Source: Daphnia pulex
Lineage: Eukaryota; Arthropoda; Branchiopoda; Diplostraca; Daphniidae
Assembly (NCBI RefSeq): GCF_021134715.1
Contig: NC_060027.1
Coordinates: 6,138,001 to 6,202,000, forward strand
Direction: 5' to 3'
Length of the DNA: 64,000 nt
This document shows positions 1-11,240 of the stretch, piece by piece. Below the pieces are notes generated by a model, which was given only the letters and a program-made list of their open reading frames with translations, did not search any database and was not told the DNA's origin. The position numbers and the translations under genes are program-made. How positions within the stretch are numbered: position 1 is the first letter of the stretch; each line of letters opens with the position of its first letter.

Positions 1-780
1 TTCGGGGCTTTTTCCCCACCCAAACTTTTTTCATTTTACAGAAACAAGTTTACTTGGTCTTGCCTCTTGCTGTTTTCATTAAAAATGAAGATTTAAATCC
101 TTATGAAATATTATTTGGTTTGATTTACCATTTAGTTTGTCCCCAATTGATTTTGAAAGCACTGATTTAATAAGGGGGAGTGGCGGGGATCTTATAATCC
201 AAGGTCGAAAAACCAGACGAAATTCAATTTTGGAAAATGTCCCAAAATCGTAATCAATGCGTACTTTTACTAGTACCATATTTTGTTAAGGACAAATGTC
301 CCTTTAACCTAATTAAATCTTGTTTAGCAAGGATCCTTGTCCGGGGGATAGTATGATTTGATTTCATTCTTATCTTATTACCTATCTGATACGCACCGTG
401 GAATTTGGAACATTCCACAACAATGGGCTCCTCCCCTATCGGGTATTGGAACCAGCTCCTTCCGTGCTCCTCTATGCCTCCATGGAACAATCTTTTCACG
501 GATCCAGCTCCTCAGTGGAACAAACTCCTCCCCCAAATTGGGGTGGAGACCCGTTAAGTCCACGATTCCACGCTGAAATCCACATTTTACTGGCAAGCTC
601 GAAACCGGTATGGGAAAACCAAGGGAAAAACGAACGACATCACGAGAATCTGGATCAGTGTTAATTTCGACTTCGTACCTTCACTCGGTGACTCGGACAT
701 TAATGTTTTTTTAGTAATTGAGAGTTGAATTAACTATTGAGCGTTTTAATTAATATTGCGAGTTCCCACATTTTTTCAAA
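1..780. other. Left-edge non-coding stretch and presumed 5' flank of the TRIC gene
   Basis: No gene is recognised here. Short frames of 66-88 codons are open on both strands between 79 and 664, overlap one another and show no family motif, so I treat them as chance. Positions 398-640 are somewhat GC-richer than their surroundings. The last 120 bases before the ATG at 781 are the likely promoter and 5' leader of the channel gene; no clear TATA box is seen. Confidence 0.4.
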
Positions 781-2495
781 ATGATCGACCCAGAAGCTTT
801 CCTGGACCTTGCCAATCAGGTTAGAATAAACTTCAGAATCATATCTGGATGGAGCGCAAAATGTAATATTTTAAATTAAAATGCAATTTAATTTCTTTCC
901 CCTTTAATTATAGGTCACCAAGTTAAAGATGTGGCCATATTTTGATATTGCCCATTGTATAATGGCCTGCTTGGCTGTTAGAGAAGATTTGGGAACTGGT
1001 AAATACAGATTTGTTTAAATGTTATAAACTTAAGATTTTTAAATATAGGGGTTTAAAGTGTGATGTCTCTTTGGTACTGTGCATTGTAAACTATGGCTGG
1101 TGTTTTTGGCCTTATTTTGAGAGCCAGTTCATACAAGAAAGAAAGAAAAGTTATTTTTAACCTCAGCTCTCATTCTATATGGCCTTTTTGTTGCACAAGG
1201 TATTTTTGTGTGCTTAACAGTTACAGTGATCGAAATAAGAGCTTAGCTTTGCAGAATTTAAGTTTAAAATTTTGGCTGTATTATGAAATATACATGTTTT
1301 TTTCTTAAATTTGTATGTGTTGCATGCTGAAAATAACAGTAAACATGATCATTTGACTCCACATTCCCTAAAATATATATTTTTTTCAAATACCAATTTA
1401 AATATTTATTTTTTGTGTGCTTCCATGTAGGATCTATCCCATTTTCTAGGAAACACCCGATAGCTTGCTGGCTGTCCACCATGATGGTGACTTTTGCTGG
1501 AGGTTTTCTGGCTGCCCTTTTCCTTGGTGAACCACTCCTGGAACCATTCAGAAACACACAATCTGTTTTGCTAGCTACTGCTGTCTGGTATGCTATGTTC
1601 TACTCACCATTTGACATTATCTACAAACTGTCAAAGTTTCTCCCTATCAAAATAGTGATTGCAGCCATGAAAGAAGTGTACAGGTATGGTTTTCAGTCTT
1701 GAGTCAATTGAAGTCACACCTGAGCAGCACCTGAGTCTTTACAACTTTTTTTTTATTTTTTAATTTCACTATACAGATGTAAAAAAGTATATGATGGAGT
1801 AAATCATGCTGCTAAACTATTCCCTAATGCTTGGATGATTTTGTTCATTACTGGTTTAGTTAAAGGTATGTTCCACTGTTCCATTGATATATTTTTTAAT
1901 AAGAATTCAATCAAATGATCCTGTGTTTTGAATAAATCAACTTTAGGTAATGGTGGAAGTTTCATCAAAATCTTGGAGCGCCTTGTCCGGGGTGTATGGA
2001 CTCCGACTGCCTTTGAATTCCTGCAGCCGAGTTTGTAAGTGAATTTAAATTTTTACACAGCCAACCGAGTTTACATTTATTTTTATTTTTTTTTACCATT
2101 AGCCCAACTAAGGCCTGTATAGTAGCCTCAATCATCTTCGTTTTGGACAAGAAAACCGAGCTGATCTCTGCCCCCCATGCTTTGGTCTATTTCGGAATCG
2201 TTATTTTCTTTGTTTATTTCAAGGTACTGGTATTGTATTCAGCAACAGTGTTTCTGTATTCATGTGATAATTTTTTTTTCATGATTTCTAGTTATCCTCT
2301 CTTTTGCTTGGAATTCATGATCCGTTCATTCCCTTCGAGAATCTGTGTTGCGCAGTGTTTTTCGGAGGCATATGGGATTCTATGCAGCGCGCGGTTGGCG
2401 GTGGAAGCAAAAGTACCGATCCTAACGCCAAGAATGAAGTCCGAGCTAGTAAGACTGATGATGGCCAAACGCATGCCCATAAGAAGAGCGATTAA
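781..2495 (+). CDS. TMEM38: TRIC-type trimeric intracellular cation channel (TMEM38 family)
   Basis: Monovalent cation (K+) channel of the ER/SR membrane that supplies counter-ion current during Ca2+ release (family knowledge). Seven exons, all with GT/AG borders and agreeing phases: 781-819, 914-998, 1431-1683, 1777-1865, 1947-2034, 2103-2223, 2292-2495. Together they encode 292 residues, a normal family length. Family signatures are visible: FSRKHPIACWL with a Gly-rich membrane helix after it, YSPFDIIYKLSKF, the KEVYR motif at residues 122-126 (the region that binds phosphoinositide in TRIC structures), and KGNGG at 155-159 followed by VRGVW. About seven hydrophobic segments are present. 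The last four residues, KKSD, fit a dilysine ER-retrieval signal. The start ATG opens the short first exon as MIDPEAFLDLANQ. The gene runs tail-to-tail with NRBP. I cannot tell type A from type B. Confidence 0.94.
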
Positions 2496-3345
2496 TGTAG
2501 CTTCACTAGGCGTATTTTACTCAAATGTTGGTTTTTAATCTGGTAAATTGTTGGGGACTTGAATTAATATGTAAGTTAAGCAATGTAAATTAGTGCCTTA
2601 CAGTAGTAATGATCGGCATGAAAAGGTACTCCCAAAAGTATCATGTGCATCGTATTTTTCATTATTTTTTTTTTATTGTTATAATTTTTACAGTGCACTG
2701 ATAAATACCGCTTTATCCTGTAGATTTACGCATGAACCGTTAGGTGTATGGATTAATAGCAATTATATGTTAAGGACTTGGCTACGAAATTAGATTAATA
2801 TGTACATGTTACCACAAATTCTTCAACTGTGCACAATTGTGAATGCATTTTCTGCAAGTACTGCGTTGGGTTAGATTCGTGCATTCTGACAATTAACTGG
2901 TAACAACCGAAATCACTCTTTTCAAGGTGGTATCTGATAATTGTTTCTATTCAATTTTCTAGCCGTCTCACACTGACAAGGATCAAATCGAGTTGCCAAT
3001 CCGTCTTCACTGTTTTTTGGTTTCCCCCCACTTCAAATCTGTTAAATCAGATTACTGGATTGATCCGTCTTTTATTTATTGTCTTGTTTATTTACAAATA
3101 TTTTGCACTAATTTCTTTGTGCACTTTACAGTTTTCTTTGAATGATTCTAAATTTTGTTTTCATATTCTTTTATATCTATGCATGATGATTAGGAAAATT
3201 TTGACTTTTATTTCAAGCTAGTCGCCCTCTAAGTTATGGTGTACTTTAATTAATTTTTGTTTTAAAGTTTGGTGCGAGAGGACTGATTAATGTAACATAG
3301 TCGTATTTGATACCTGTAAAAGTGTGAATCATAAAGCCTTGACCC

Positions 3346-3351
3346 AATAAA
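3346..3351 (+). terminator. Candidate polyadenylation signal of the TRIC gene
   Basis: AATAAA lies about 850 bases after the TRIC stop codon, in AT-rich DNA without another + strand gene. This implies a long 3' UTR from 2496. Earlier weaker signals could also be used. Confidence 0.45.
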
Positions 3352-4064
3352 GCCACATACCTAAAACTGTTGTCACTGTTATTGTTTAAGAACATGCAGA
3401 AAAAGTTGAATGTAGACATATAGATATGTGACATATAGATCTAATGCATAATTGACAGTTTAAGTAAGCACACAAATCTACAGTGCTCGTTGTACCTAAC
3501 TAACAATCCTTGAAAATCCGGAATGGCTCTTTCTAGTGCAGAATCGCGGGGCAGAAATAATACTGCAAAAAGTGAAATGAATTCCTCGTAGTTATGGAGA
3601 TGTTAAAAAGAATATAAAAACGGGGAAAATTTGGAAATCACAAAATCTCACTCAGATCATTAAGTCAACCTCCAATCGAACAATCCTCCAGTCACGGATG
3701 GGAATAAAAACAAATTAAAAAGGATGAAAACTATAATAACCAATTTTCTAATATTTTGACGGATAGTTGGCAGTTGCACTGGTGAGTTCGCCTTGTCCCT
3801 CCTTCTTTCTCTGGAGTTCTTCTTCCATCAACCGGAAAAACAATAAAAGAAAGATCAAGAGACACTGCGGTATTGCCATCCGTCATTACACAGGGTTATT
3901 CTTTCAATCATGTTCAAGTATAAATGGAAATACAACTAGATTATCAAGTGGTATAATAGGTAGTATATTTTATGGACTAACGCACAGTAGTAGTTAGCAG
4001 CAACAAAAAAGGAAAATATAAGAGAATGTGGCGCAGGAAAAAGAAGAAATAACACGCAAACCAA
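3352..4064. other. Convergent intergenic region between TRIC and NRBP
   Basis: AT-rich DNA between two convergent genes. It should contain the 3' UTR of NRBP on the - strand. The only open frames are short and unsupported (for example 3767-3997, +). Confidence 0.4.
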
Positions 4065-6633
4065 CTAGGATATATGAACAGGAGAAGCAGGTGACACAAT
4101 GGGACTGGAACACGGTGGAGAATCTGTCGACGCTTGAGTCGCGTGTAACGCAGTTGAGAGAACCTGGTTAAAATTACCTTCATAGTTATTCAAGAGATTC
4201 ATCTGACCATTGACTGAAGGGATATCTTCGTTACGTGCCAGACAGTTTCGTAGGGCCTCGTTCATTGAAGCGCCGACCAAATCACGATCCACCTAAGGTT
4301 GTCGTAATTTAATGCACTTTGAAATCGGAAAAAAACTAAAATGAAAAACATTACCTCATTAATGAAACCGTAATGAACCAATTCCTCAGCAAGAGCTAGG
4401 GCCTGGTCACTTTTCAGTATTGTGCTGGACAACTGGCGATTCATTTTGTCATCCATACGAAGTAACAAAGTCATCTAGGAAGATAATTTAAAATATGACA
4501 TACATAATAACAATGAAGTTAATCCAGCATCAATTCAAACGTACTTGATAACCGGCACCATCATCTTTTGGTTTGACATCACATATCATATTCGAAACTC
4601 TGCGGGCTTCCACGTCAACCGGCTCAGGTGTCTCGGCTGCAACCGAAACGGATGTGTCCGGTGAAACAGGTCTTTGACCACAGGCATCTGCCGGAACAGG
4701 CGCAAAAACCGTTAGTGGATAAATGCCATACCTGGTTGGCCAGAGAAAATAATGAAAAGAAGATCCATTAAAAGAAAAACAGCGCGAAAATTTAAATTGA
4801 ATCAAAATAATTCCGTACTTAACATCCTCAACGAATTTTTCAAGTTTCTCAGTAACAGGGATGTCAGCCATTGTGAACTGAACAGGTGGATAATTTGCAT
4901 AATTGACTTCGGCCACGGTGATACCTGGTCCAAAATGGCGTTGAACAACCTTGTCGCATATGGTCTCGGATATGTTGGCTTTACAGAAAGTATTGACTAG
5001 AATGGCCCAAAAATTGGCAAAAAATCAAGTGAAAGTGGGGTTGGTGGGAAGGATGGAGGTATATATAACACAGTCAAACCTATACGTAAGACAGTGGGCA
5101 TTTCGGAGATGAGTGGAAGAGGAACGGGATTAGTTAACAGCGCTACCTGAACAACGAACGACGGTGTGAGCAGCTAAAAGTCTCAAAGGAGAAACTTCAA
5201 ATAGCGCCCGATGAAAGAGTAGACCGCGAGCTGTAGGCCGTAGCTCCGGCTCGGTTTTAAGGCAAGCCCGGATAAAGTCACTCTGAATAAGTACCTCCAA
5301 TCCCTCGATGGTACGCTGTACCTGTTCTTCAGTGACCAGACTTCCAGTCTCTCCGTTTGCACCCTGAATTTCCAGTGTGGCCATTTCCAGAGCACACATG
5401 CCAAACGAATAAATATCAACAGCCGGTGTCATACCGGCAACTTATTACAAAGAAAAAAAAAAAAAGGATTGAAATATGGGAACCCGAATTGGTTCATATT
5501 AAAATAAAATGATTCGCAACTAACTTCCAAACTCTGGGGCGATAAAATGGGTGTTTCTCATGCCTTCGCGACATGTTTTGACGTGTTGGTGAATAGCATC
5601 CGGAGCCACTGTAAAAAATCGCATTAGTATGGGTAATTAACTATCATTTCAATAGGTCTCTCTAATACCTGACCCAATTTTAATTAGTCCATTGTGCTGA
5701 ATGAAAATAGTGTCACACGTTAGGTTTCCATGAACAATGGGAGGAGAACATGAATGCAGGAAACTGGCAGAAACAAAACGATGATTCGGCAATCATTGGT
5801 AAAAAATATCAATGTAAGGAAATGAAATATCAATGTCAAAGGCAACCTTAAAGCCGACAGTATTTGTGTGCACCATCTCTTCCAGGCTTGAAGGGGAGGC
5901 TTTTTCACATTGCGTTTTGTTCGCTTCAGAAACTGTTTCAACGATCCAGACGACATGTACTCGGTGATGAATATCACCTGATATATGTTTTTATATTTAG
6001 TTGATTATTCCAAGTCAAGATCAACAATTTCCTCATTTATACTCGAGGTTTGTCGTCACGACTGTCGATCCAGTATTTGTGGAACTTGACAATGTTGGGA
6101 TGTTCTAGTTTTATGAGGTTGTCAAAAACCTGGGAAATCTTTTCTTCCTGGGCCTTGAAGTTTTTCCTCTCAGAAAAACGAACTTCATTCCACACCACTT
6201 CAACTCCTTCCTCAGTGTCCATGGCTAGGTAAGCAGCGTCAATTCCTGGGACATCACGCTGCTGGACCTAAATTGGGAAAGAACACAATGCAGCTGACTA
6301 CTTAACATTCAGTACTTCATTAGCATAACATTAATTTACAATGTTTCTGTTACTCTGATTAAATTTATTAAGCTTTAGCAGACTAAACATAACAACAAAC
6401 AAGTTGTATACAAAACATTTTAACTAACCATATTCAGTAAGCTTAACATGTTTCTGTACATGACATTTAATTTAGAGTGATTAAATTAGCAGAAAATTAA
6501 AGAATAAAGTTACCACTTCACGACGTTTAAGCCAACGGCCACAAGGACTCTCCTCTAAAATTTCACTTTCATCCTCTGAGTCTTCAGTACCACTTTTAAG
6601 CTTTTTCTGATCTTCCTCTGAACTACCAGCCAT
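4065..6633 (-). CDS. NRBP1: Nuclear receptor-binding protein, NRBP/Madm-type pseudokinase adaptor
   Basis: Adaptor pseudokinase; the family links to Elongin/cullin ligases, MLF1 and growth and trafficking control (known of the family). Ten exons: 6633-6514, 6267-6043, 5977-5847, 5763-5669, 5608-5525, 5440-5147, 4978-4819, 4731-4545, 4474-4355, 4292-4065. All phases agree and give 547 residues, close to human NRBP1. The N terminus is acidic with ILEESPCGRW. The kinase fold starts near residue 55 (AMDTEEGVEVVWNEV). Catalytic residues are replaced as in the family: Asn67 at the usual ATP lysine, HGN (170-172) for HRD, and GSV (189-191) for DFG. Further landmarks are ITEYMSSGSLKQFL, AVDIYSFGMCALEM and RPTARGLLFH. 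The C-terminal region has KYGIYPLTVF and the helical LLLRMDDKMNRQLSS. The last 30 residues are Pro/Ser-rich and diverge from vertebrates. Intron 7 has no in-frame stop, so a naive frame reads straight through it. Confidence 0.96.
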
Positions 6634-7533
6634 TTTCTATCTCGAACCGAACAAAATTAGAAGAAAAATCAAAAATGTTTGTGTTTACTCCGTTTACTGT
6701 CTTCACAGACTGCTGTCTTCAAGTAATGTGATTAAGATGTAAATGGATCCACTGTGACTGTTTTGGGTATTATTGCACTTGCCTAAAATAGTCAGTATTT
6801 CATGAATAAGCATGCATTGCAAGATTGAGTGAGTATTTTTTACCAGCAAGATAAAGAAATAATCTCATACGGAGAAATTTAGTTAAAATATCCTTTTTAA
6901 GAAAATAAGAAGCAATGCACACTCCATACCGAGCAGTAGAAAATATTCTTTGCACAGTAACTGTAGCAGACGCCTAAAACTGGAAAGTTGTAAAATCGTC
7001 AACAAGAACCCCGACACAACTTATCCCAGCAGGAGCAGGGGTAGGGAGAGATCAGAGATGATTTGATGATTTCCACTCTGCATGAAAAATTCCCATTCCC
7101 AGACTCCGCTCATTTTACTTAACAGGTCTCTTTGACTTCGCGCCACCAAACGGGTGTGAAAGGAAACTACATACAATTTCCTTTGAAAATAGAAATGAAA
7201 ACATTTTCATTTTTGCTACAATTGCTATCAATTAAGTACATTTCGGAACTTTATAGTGTTGATTGCGAATAGTTTTCAAGAAATTATTAAGTTTTAGTGA
7301 TTGCAACGTTCAGGAGAGGCTAAAAAAGCGACTGAAAACTCAACTAGATCTCCAGACCACTCCTAGATGGCGCTTTTTCGAAGAGACCTCCATAAAAATC
7401 GCTAGTAAAAAAGCAGCTTCCCGTCGAATCATTGGAAATTTAACATGGAGAGCGAAAACCATCTCTCCATACCTATGATCATAGACTACGAAGTAAAGAC
7501 GGCGATCGGCTCCAAGCTTGAGAGGAATCGTCT
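6634..7533. other. NRBP upstream region and intergenic DNA
   Basis: Contains the presumed NRBP promoter on the - strand. The 71-codon frame at 7263-7478 (+) has no recognisable features. A CTCF-like site at 7357 is listed separately. Confidence 0.4.
7357..7374 (+). promoter_or_regulatory. CTCF-like motif
   Basis: CCACTCCTAGATGGCGCT contains the TAGATGGCGC core typical of arthropod CTCF sites. It lies about 0.7 kb upstream of the NRBP start. Motif match by eye only; a second, better match is at 29032-29045. Confidence 0.25.
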
Positions 7534-8092
7534 GAAGCGATGCTCCTGCTTGTCGGTAGGGGTCAGGTCGTACGATTCTACAAGGTGATCAGGGGTTCGT
7601 TAAGTGCTAGCTCTAGTCTAGAGTGCTCACTGTGAGTGGTATGCGATGTTGCCAAATAAGATTTTAAAAAAGAATAAATGTTTTGAAAAAAAAAACAGAA
7701 AACAGAACGTTGTGCGCTATCTAAAAACCCTTAAACCATAAAACAAATTAATACATTGATTGAAAATAATTTTTTTTTTAATTCTTACTTTTAGAGTTGC
7801 CCCATTTCGAAGGTATTCGATGCCATTTACCAATTTTATTTTTAATTTTGTCACATAAAACTTTTTTGTTATACACCCGAACTTGTAAGTCAAATTAAGA
7901 AATAATTCACGGTACACGGGGAAGGGATATATAAAATTATAGTATAAATAAAATCTAAAAATCCATATGAATTACATATACCCGAAAATGCGTGTGTGTG
8001 AAGCACGTAATCAGTAGGGGAACGGTGAAACGTCTGATTACCTTGTAAAATCGTACGACCTGACCCCTGCTGGCATGCAGGAGCATCGCTTC
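7534..8092. mobile_element. About 560-bp element with 59-bp terminal inverted repeats
   Basis: Positions 7534-7592 and 8034-8092 are inverted copies of one another with only a few mismatches; both outer ends read GAAGCGATGCTCCTGC going inward. Similarity stops abruptly outside the arms. The interior has no convincing coding capacity. No clear target-site duplication was found, so the class is unknown; a non-autonomous DNA transposon (MITE) is the simplest reading. Confidence 0.6.
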
Positions 8093-8542
8093 TGCAGGGT
8101 TATAGGGGAGTTCAGTCTTTGCTATGATTATGCCGTTGTGCGGTTATGTCGTTAACGCCCAAGCCATGACAACCTCGCGGCAGCCTCTGTAAACTATAGA
8201 GACATGGATCAGATGCTGCATTGCATGTGTTCAAAATTCATAGCCCCCCTTCTTCGGTTGGGAAAATATGAAACAATTTACTTATAGTGTTTCATAACGA
8301 AATACTTTGGAAACTAGTTATCCATAATGTTATGTATTTATTAATAACAAAATTCTAGTCTCGAGACAACCATATTTTTGCCCATTCAGTTAATTAATGG
8401 TCACTGCATGGTATAGGAGGAGATAGTACAGCCGTATTTGATGGATTCTTCCGTAAAGCCTCGTCACAGCTTTTTGAGGGGTTTTTAAAAGTGAGATGGT
8501 GGATGGGAGAGGTGGGAGTGTGGACGTGCCAGAGTACTGGTG

Positions 8543-8942
8543 TACAGTATCCTGCACAGAAACTCGGACAGCGATTTTTCTGTCCTAAACCACCTAGCGG
8601 CTAGCCAGCTAAATTTAAGTTTTTGTTTTTAGAAAAAAGGCTGTAGGCTGAAGAAACTGATGAGCTTTCAAGAGCAAAAAAAGTAATTTGGTGAAAATCA
8701 GAAAAATACGCACTGTAGGCACTCTAGGCTACGTCTCACCTTGAAACGAGGCTGTCAAGACTGCTGAAAAGGCGTTTTTTCCGATTTTCACAAGTTTTAT
8801 TTTTTTGTCGTCTGGAAAGTAAATCAGTTTCTTTAGCCTACAGCTTTTTTTCTAAGAACAAAGACTTGAAATTATCTGACCAGCCACTAGGTGGTTTCGG
8901 ACAAAAAAAATCGGTGTACGAGTTTCTGTGCAGGATACTGTA
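8543..8942. mobile_element. 396-bp foldback MITE flanked by TA, Tc1/mariner-like
   Basis: The element runs 8545-8940 and starts CAGTATCCTGCACAGAAACT; its end is the inverse, and TA dinucleotides sit exactly outside both ends (8543-8544, 8941-8942). The inverted arms extend well over 100 bases with moderate divergence and nearly meet in the middle, so the transcript would form a long imperfect hairpin. TA duplication plus a CAGT start is typical of Tc1/mariner-derived MITEs (family knowledge). It carries no transposase. Confidence 0.7.
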
Positions 8943-9159
8943 CATATCAGGACTGCTGCCACCACGCGTAACAGTGTAGCAAGTTTATTTCTGCCTACAA
9001 ACAACGAACTACAATACATGTGAGGGCAAGTTAATTTTTCATCATCAATGTTATCAACACTATAGCATTATCAACGTCACGAATAAATGCCTGGACATTC
9101 ACTTTTTCTAGCAATCGTAAGTGTACCACGAGCGCAGATATAATAAGGCTTCTATGGTT
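8943..9159. other. Short intergenic stretch
   Basis: Nothing recognised between the MITE and the hAT remnant. Confidence 0.3.
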
Positions 9160-9396
9160 TCAGGGCTGAGACTCTTTCTTAATATACAAAAAACATCTTT
9201 CCCGGCGATGAACGCTTTCGCTTGACGCACTTGTTGCGGTAATAGTCAAGATGTCCCTCGCCATGCACGACAAACGCGGACATTTGCGTGACCTCTGTGC
9301 CCAATACAGTAAAATGCCATCAGGATCACAGTTGCTTGGTTCAAGCTCTTCTGCCTCATATTCCTTCAATTCATCTTTTTTATAGACTTGAAGCAT
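9160..9396 (-). pseudogene. hAT transposase C-terminal (dimerisation) remnant
   Basis: A 78-codon frame contains the hATC-type pattern: ILLYWAQRSRKCPRLSCMAR followed by DILTITATSASSESV. This matches the conserved W-x-P-x-L-x-x-x-A-x-D-x-L-x-I-x-A-T-S-A-S-S-E-x-V signature of hAT dimerisation domains. The rest of the transposase (BED finger, catalytic core) is absent nearby, so this is a truncated relic. Its original ends were not found. Confidence 0.75.
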
Positions 9397-11049
9397 TTTT
9401 TAGATTTATAGCAATGAAACTTTGGTCAAACTATGATTGCGATCTATTTTCTGTCCGGTTAACCTCGTTATGAATATTATTTAGTGAATTATTCATTTGG
9501 GAGATTTAAGACGAAAATGGCATTGACGAGAGAAAAAAATAAGACATTAATATTTCAACATTAATGTGGCGTGGTGCTTACCTGCATCTTTTGAGTGAAT
9601 CTTTTAGAAAACAAAAGGGTCGGTGGTACTTTTCTTTTAACTGTTCACGTTCCACTTAGTTAAAATGATAAACTGATCATTACCTCAGCAATAAAGTCAA
9701 CAATGTAGATTACTGTAAATAAGTAGCGTAGAAATTGAATAAGTTACGCCAGTTAATTGAATCCCTAGTAAATAGAATTAGAAAAACCAAACGTTTCATG
9801 ACAACAAATCGTATGACACGCCACGCCTCCTAGTCGCTAAGTTTGAAACTGCCAGACGATAGCGGCATCTAGTTTACAAAATCAGAGACTAACTTTTCGA
9901 ATTATAGGCAGCTCTTCAAAAAGATTGATTTGATTATACCTGTTACATGTGAAAGACAGATCCAGAAACCAGATTCCTGCGCTGCTATTAAGGCCAAAAG
10001 TTAAAGTTTCATGAAATCAGGATGGGACTGATACAAAGCCATTTAATTCCATCAGGTTCTTGTTCTTCATTGGTGAATCTCTAGTAAGCATAGACAAATG
10101 CAATACTGTCAACCTAGATTTGTTGAGGTGTAACATTAGTCAGACAGCGATAACACAGAAATATTTTCTTGTATTACCAACTCCACTTCAGCATGTAGAG
10201 ATTTAAATCCAGTGCAGCAAATTCATCTATACCGCGTTTCTCTTCGACTGATGTTATCTGGAATGCTTTAGCATACACTTCCACTCAACTGCTTCGTTTG
10301 AACCACGTGTTAGGTGTGAAGGGGGAGCGTTGGATAACACAGGGTATTGCGATCCGACAATCGAGAAACAAAGAACTTAAGTCGACGCTGGACGGATTAT
10401 TAAAAACAATCTTTTTAATTAATTAAACACCACGCTAATTTGCAACGCCTAAACTAAATTTCTAACAGAGATATCGAGGTGAATTCTGAACAACACTGAG
10501 TCGGACTGATCGGACTGTACGGCTGCGGCTGGACACGAGAAAACGGAAACCTGGAATGGAAAATGGAAATATGGAAAATGGAAATATGGAATGGTCTGGA
10601 AAGCAGTGATGCCGAATTGCCAATATATTAAGTTTGATGCTGCCAAATAAAATGTCTAAAAAATAATTTTGCTAAATATGAAATTGAATTCATTTCTTTT
10701 TTTATCTGGTTATTACCGCAAAATGATAAAAATAATTAAAAAGAAACTTCCTAATTAAATTACTTTATTTCTATTCCTTGGAAATTTGGCATTTGGAAAC
10801 GACCGAATTTAAAATTTCTGTAATAAAAAAAATTTCACTTTCAGTGTCGAGAACAAACCAAAAAAATATAGTTGTAGTCTTTTTAATTCCAAACTTGGTG
10901 TTAATGGGGAAGTAATGCCAGTAATGCGCGTAAGCTATACAATTTTCAAAAAAAAACTACAAGTACATTTATTTTGAATACCCGAATACAAATAAAACAA
11001 CATGATTCATAATTGCATATTTCACCAGAGGTAAAATTCACACGGGAAG
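9397..11049. other. Intergenic AT-rich DNA with minor repeats
   Basis: No gene is supported. 10548-10592 contains a short tandem array of ATGGAAAT-like units. Two copies of a roughly 45-base segment with GCATTTGGAAA occur near 10785 and 11110. The 65-codon frame at 10449-10646 (-) is repeat-derived. Confidence 0.35.
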
Positions 11050-11055
11050 TTTATT
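11050..11055 (-). terminator. Candidate polyadenylation signal of the secreted Ser/Thr-rich gene
   Basis: TTTATT on the + strand, that is AATAAA on the - strand, about 190 bases after the stop codon at 11241. Confidence 0.4.
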
Positions 11056-11240
11056 AAACAGTTGTTTAATTCTTGTCTTAAGGTCGATTTTGATATCAAG
11101 GAAATAGTTTAGCATTTGGAAAAGACTGAATTTGAATTTCTTTCAGAGACAATGAATCAATAAAGGGCGTTCGCTTGCCGGAATACTGGTAGTAAGCTTT
11201 CCCGTTCTATAGCCTGGAGAAAATTCTCGGCATAGTTAGG

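Noticed and set aside
400..415. Heat-shock-element-like GGAATTTGGAACATTCC
   Set aside because: Only one clean inverted GAA/TTC pair, and no heat-shock gene next to it.
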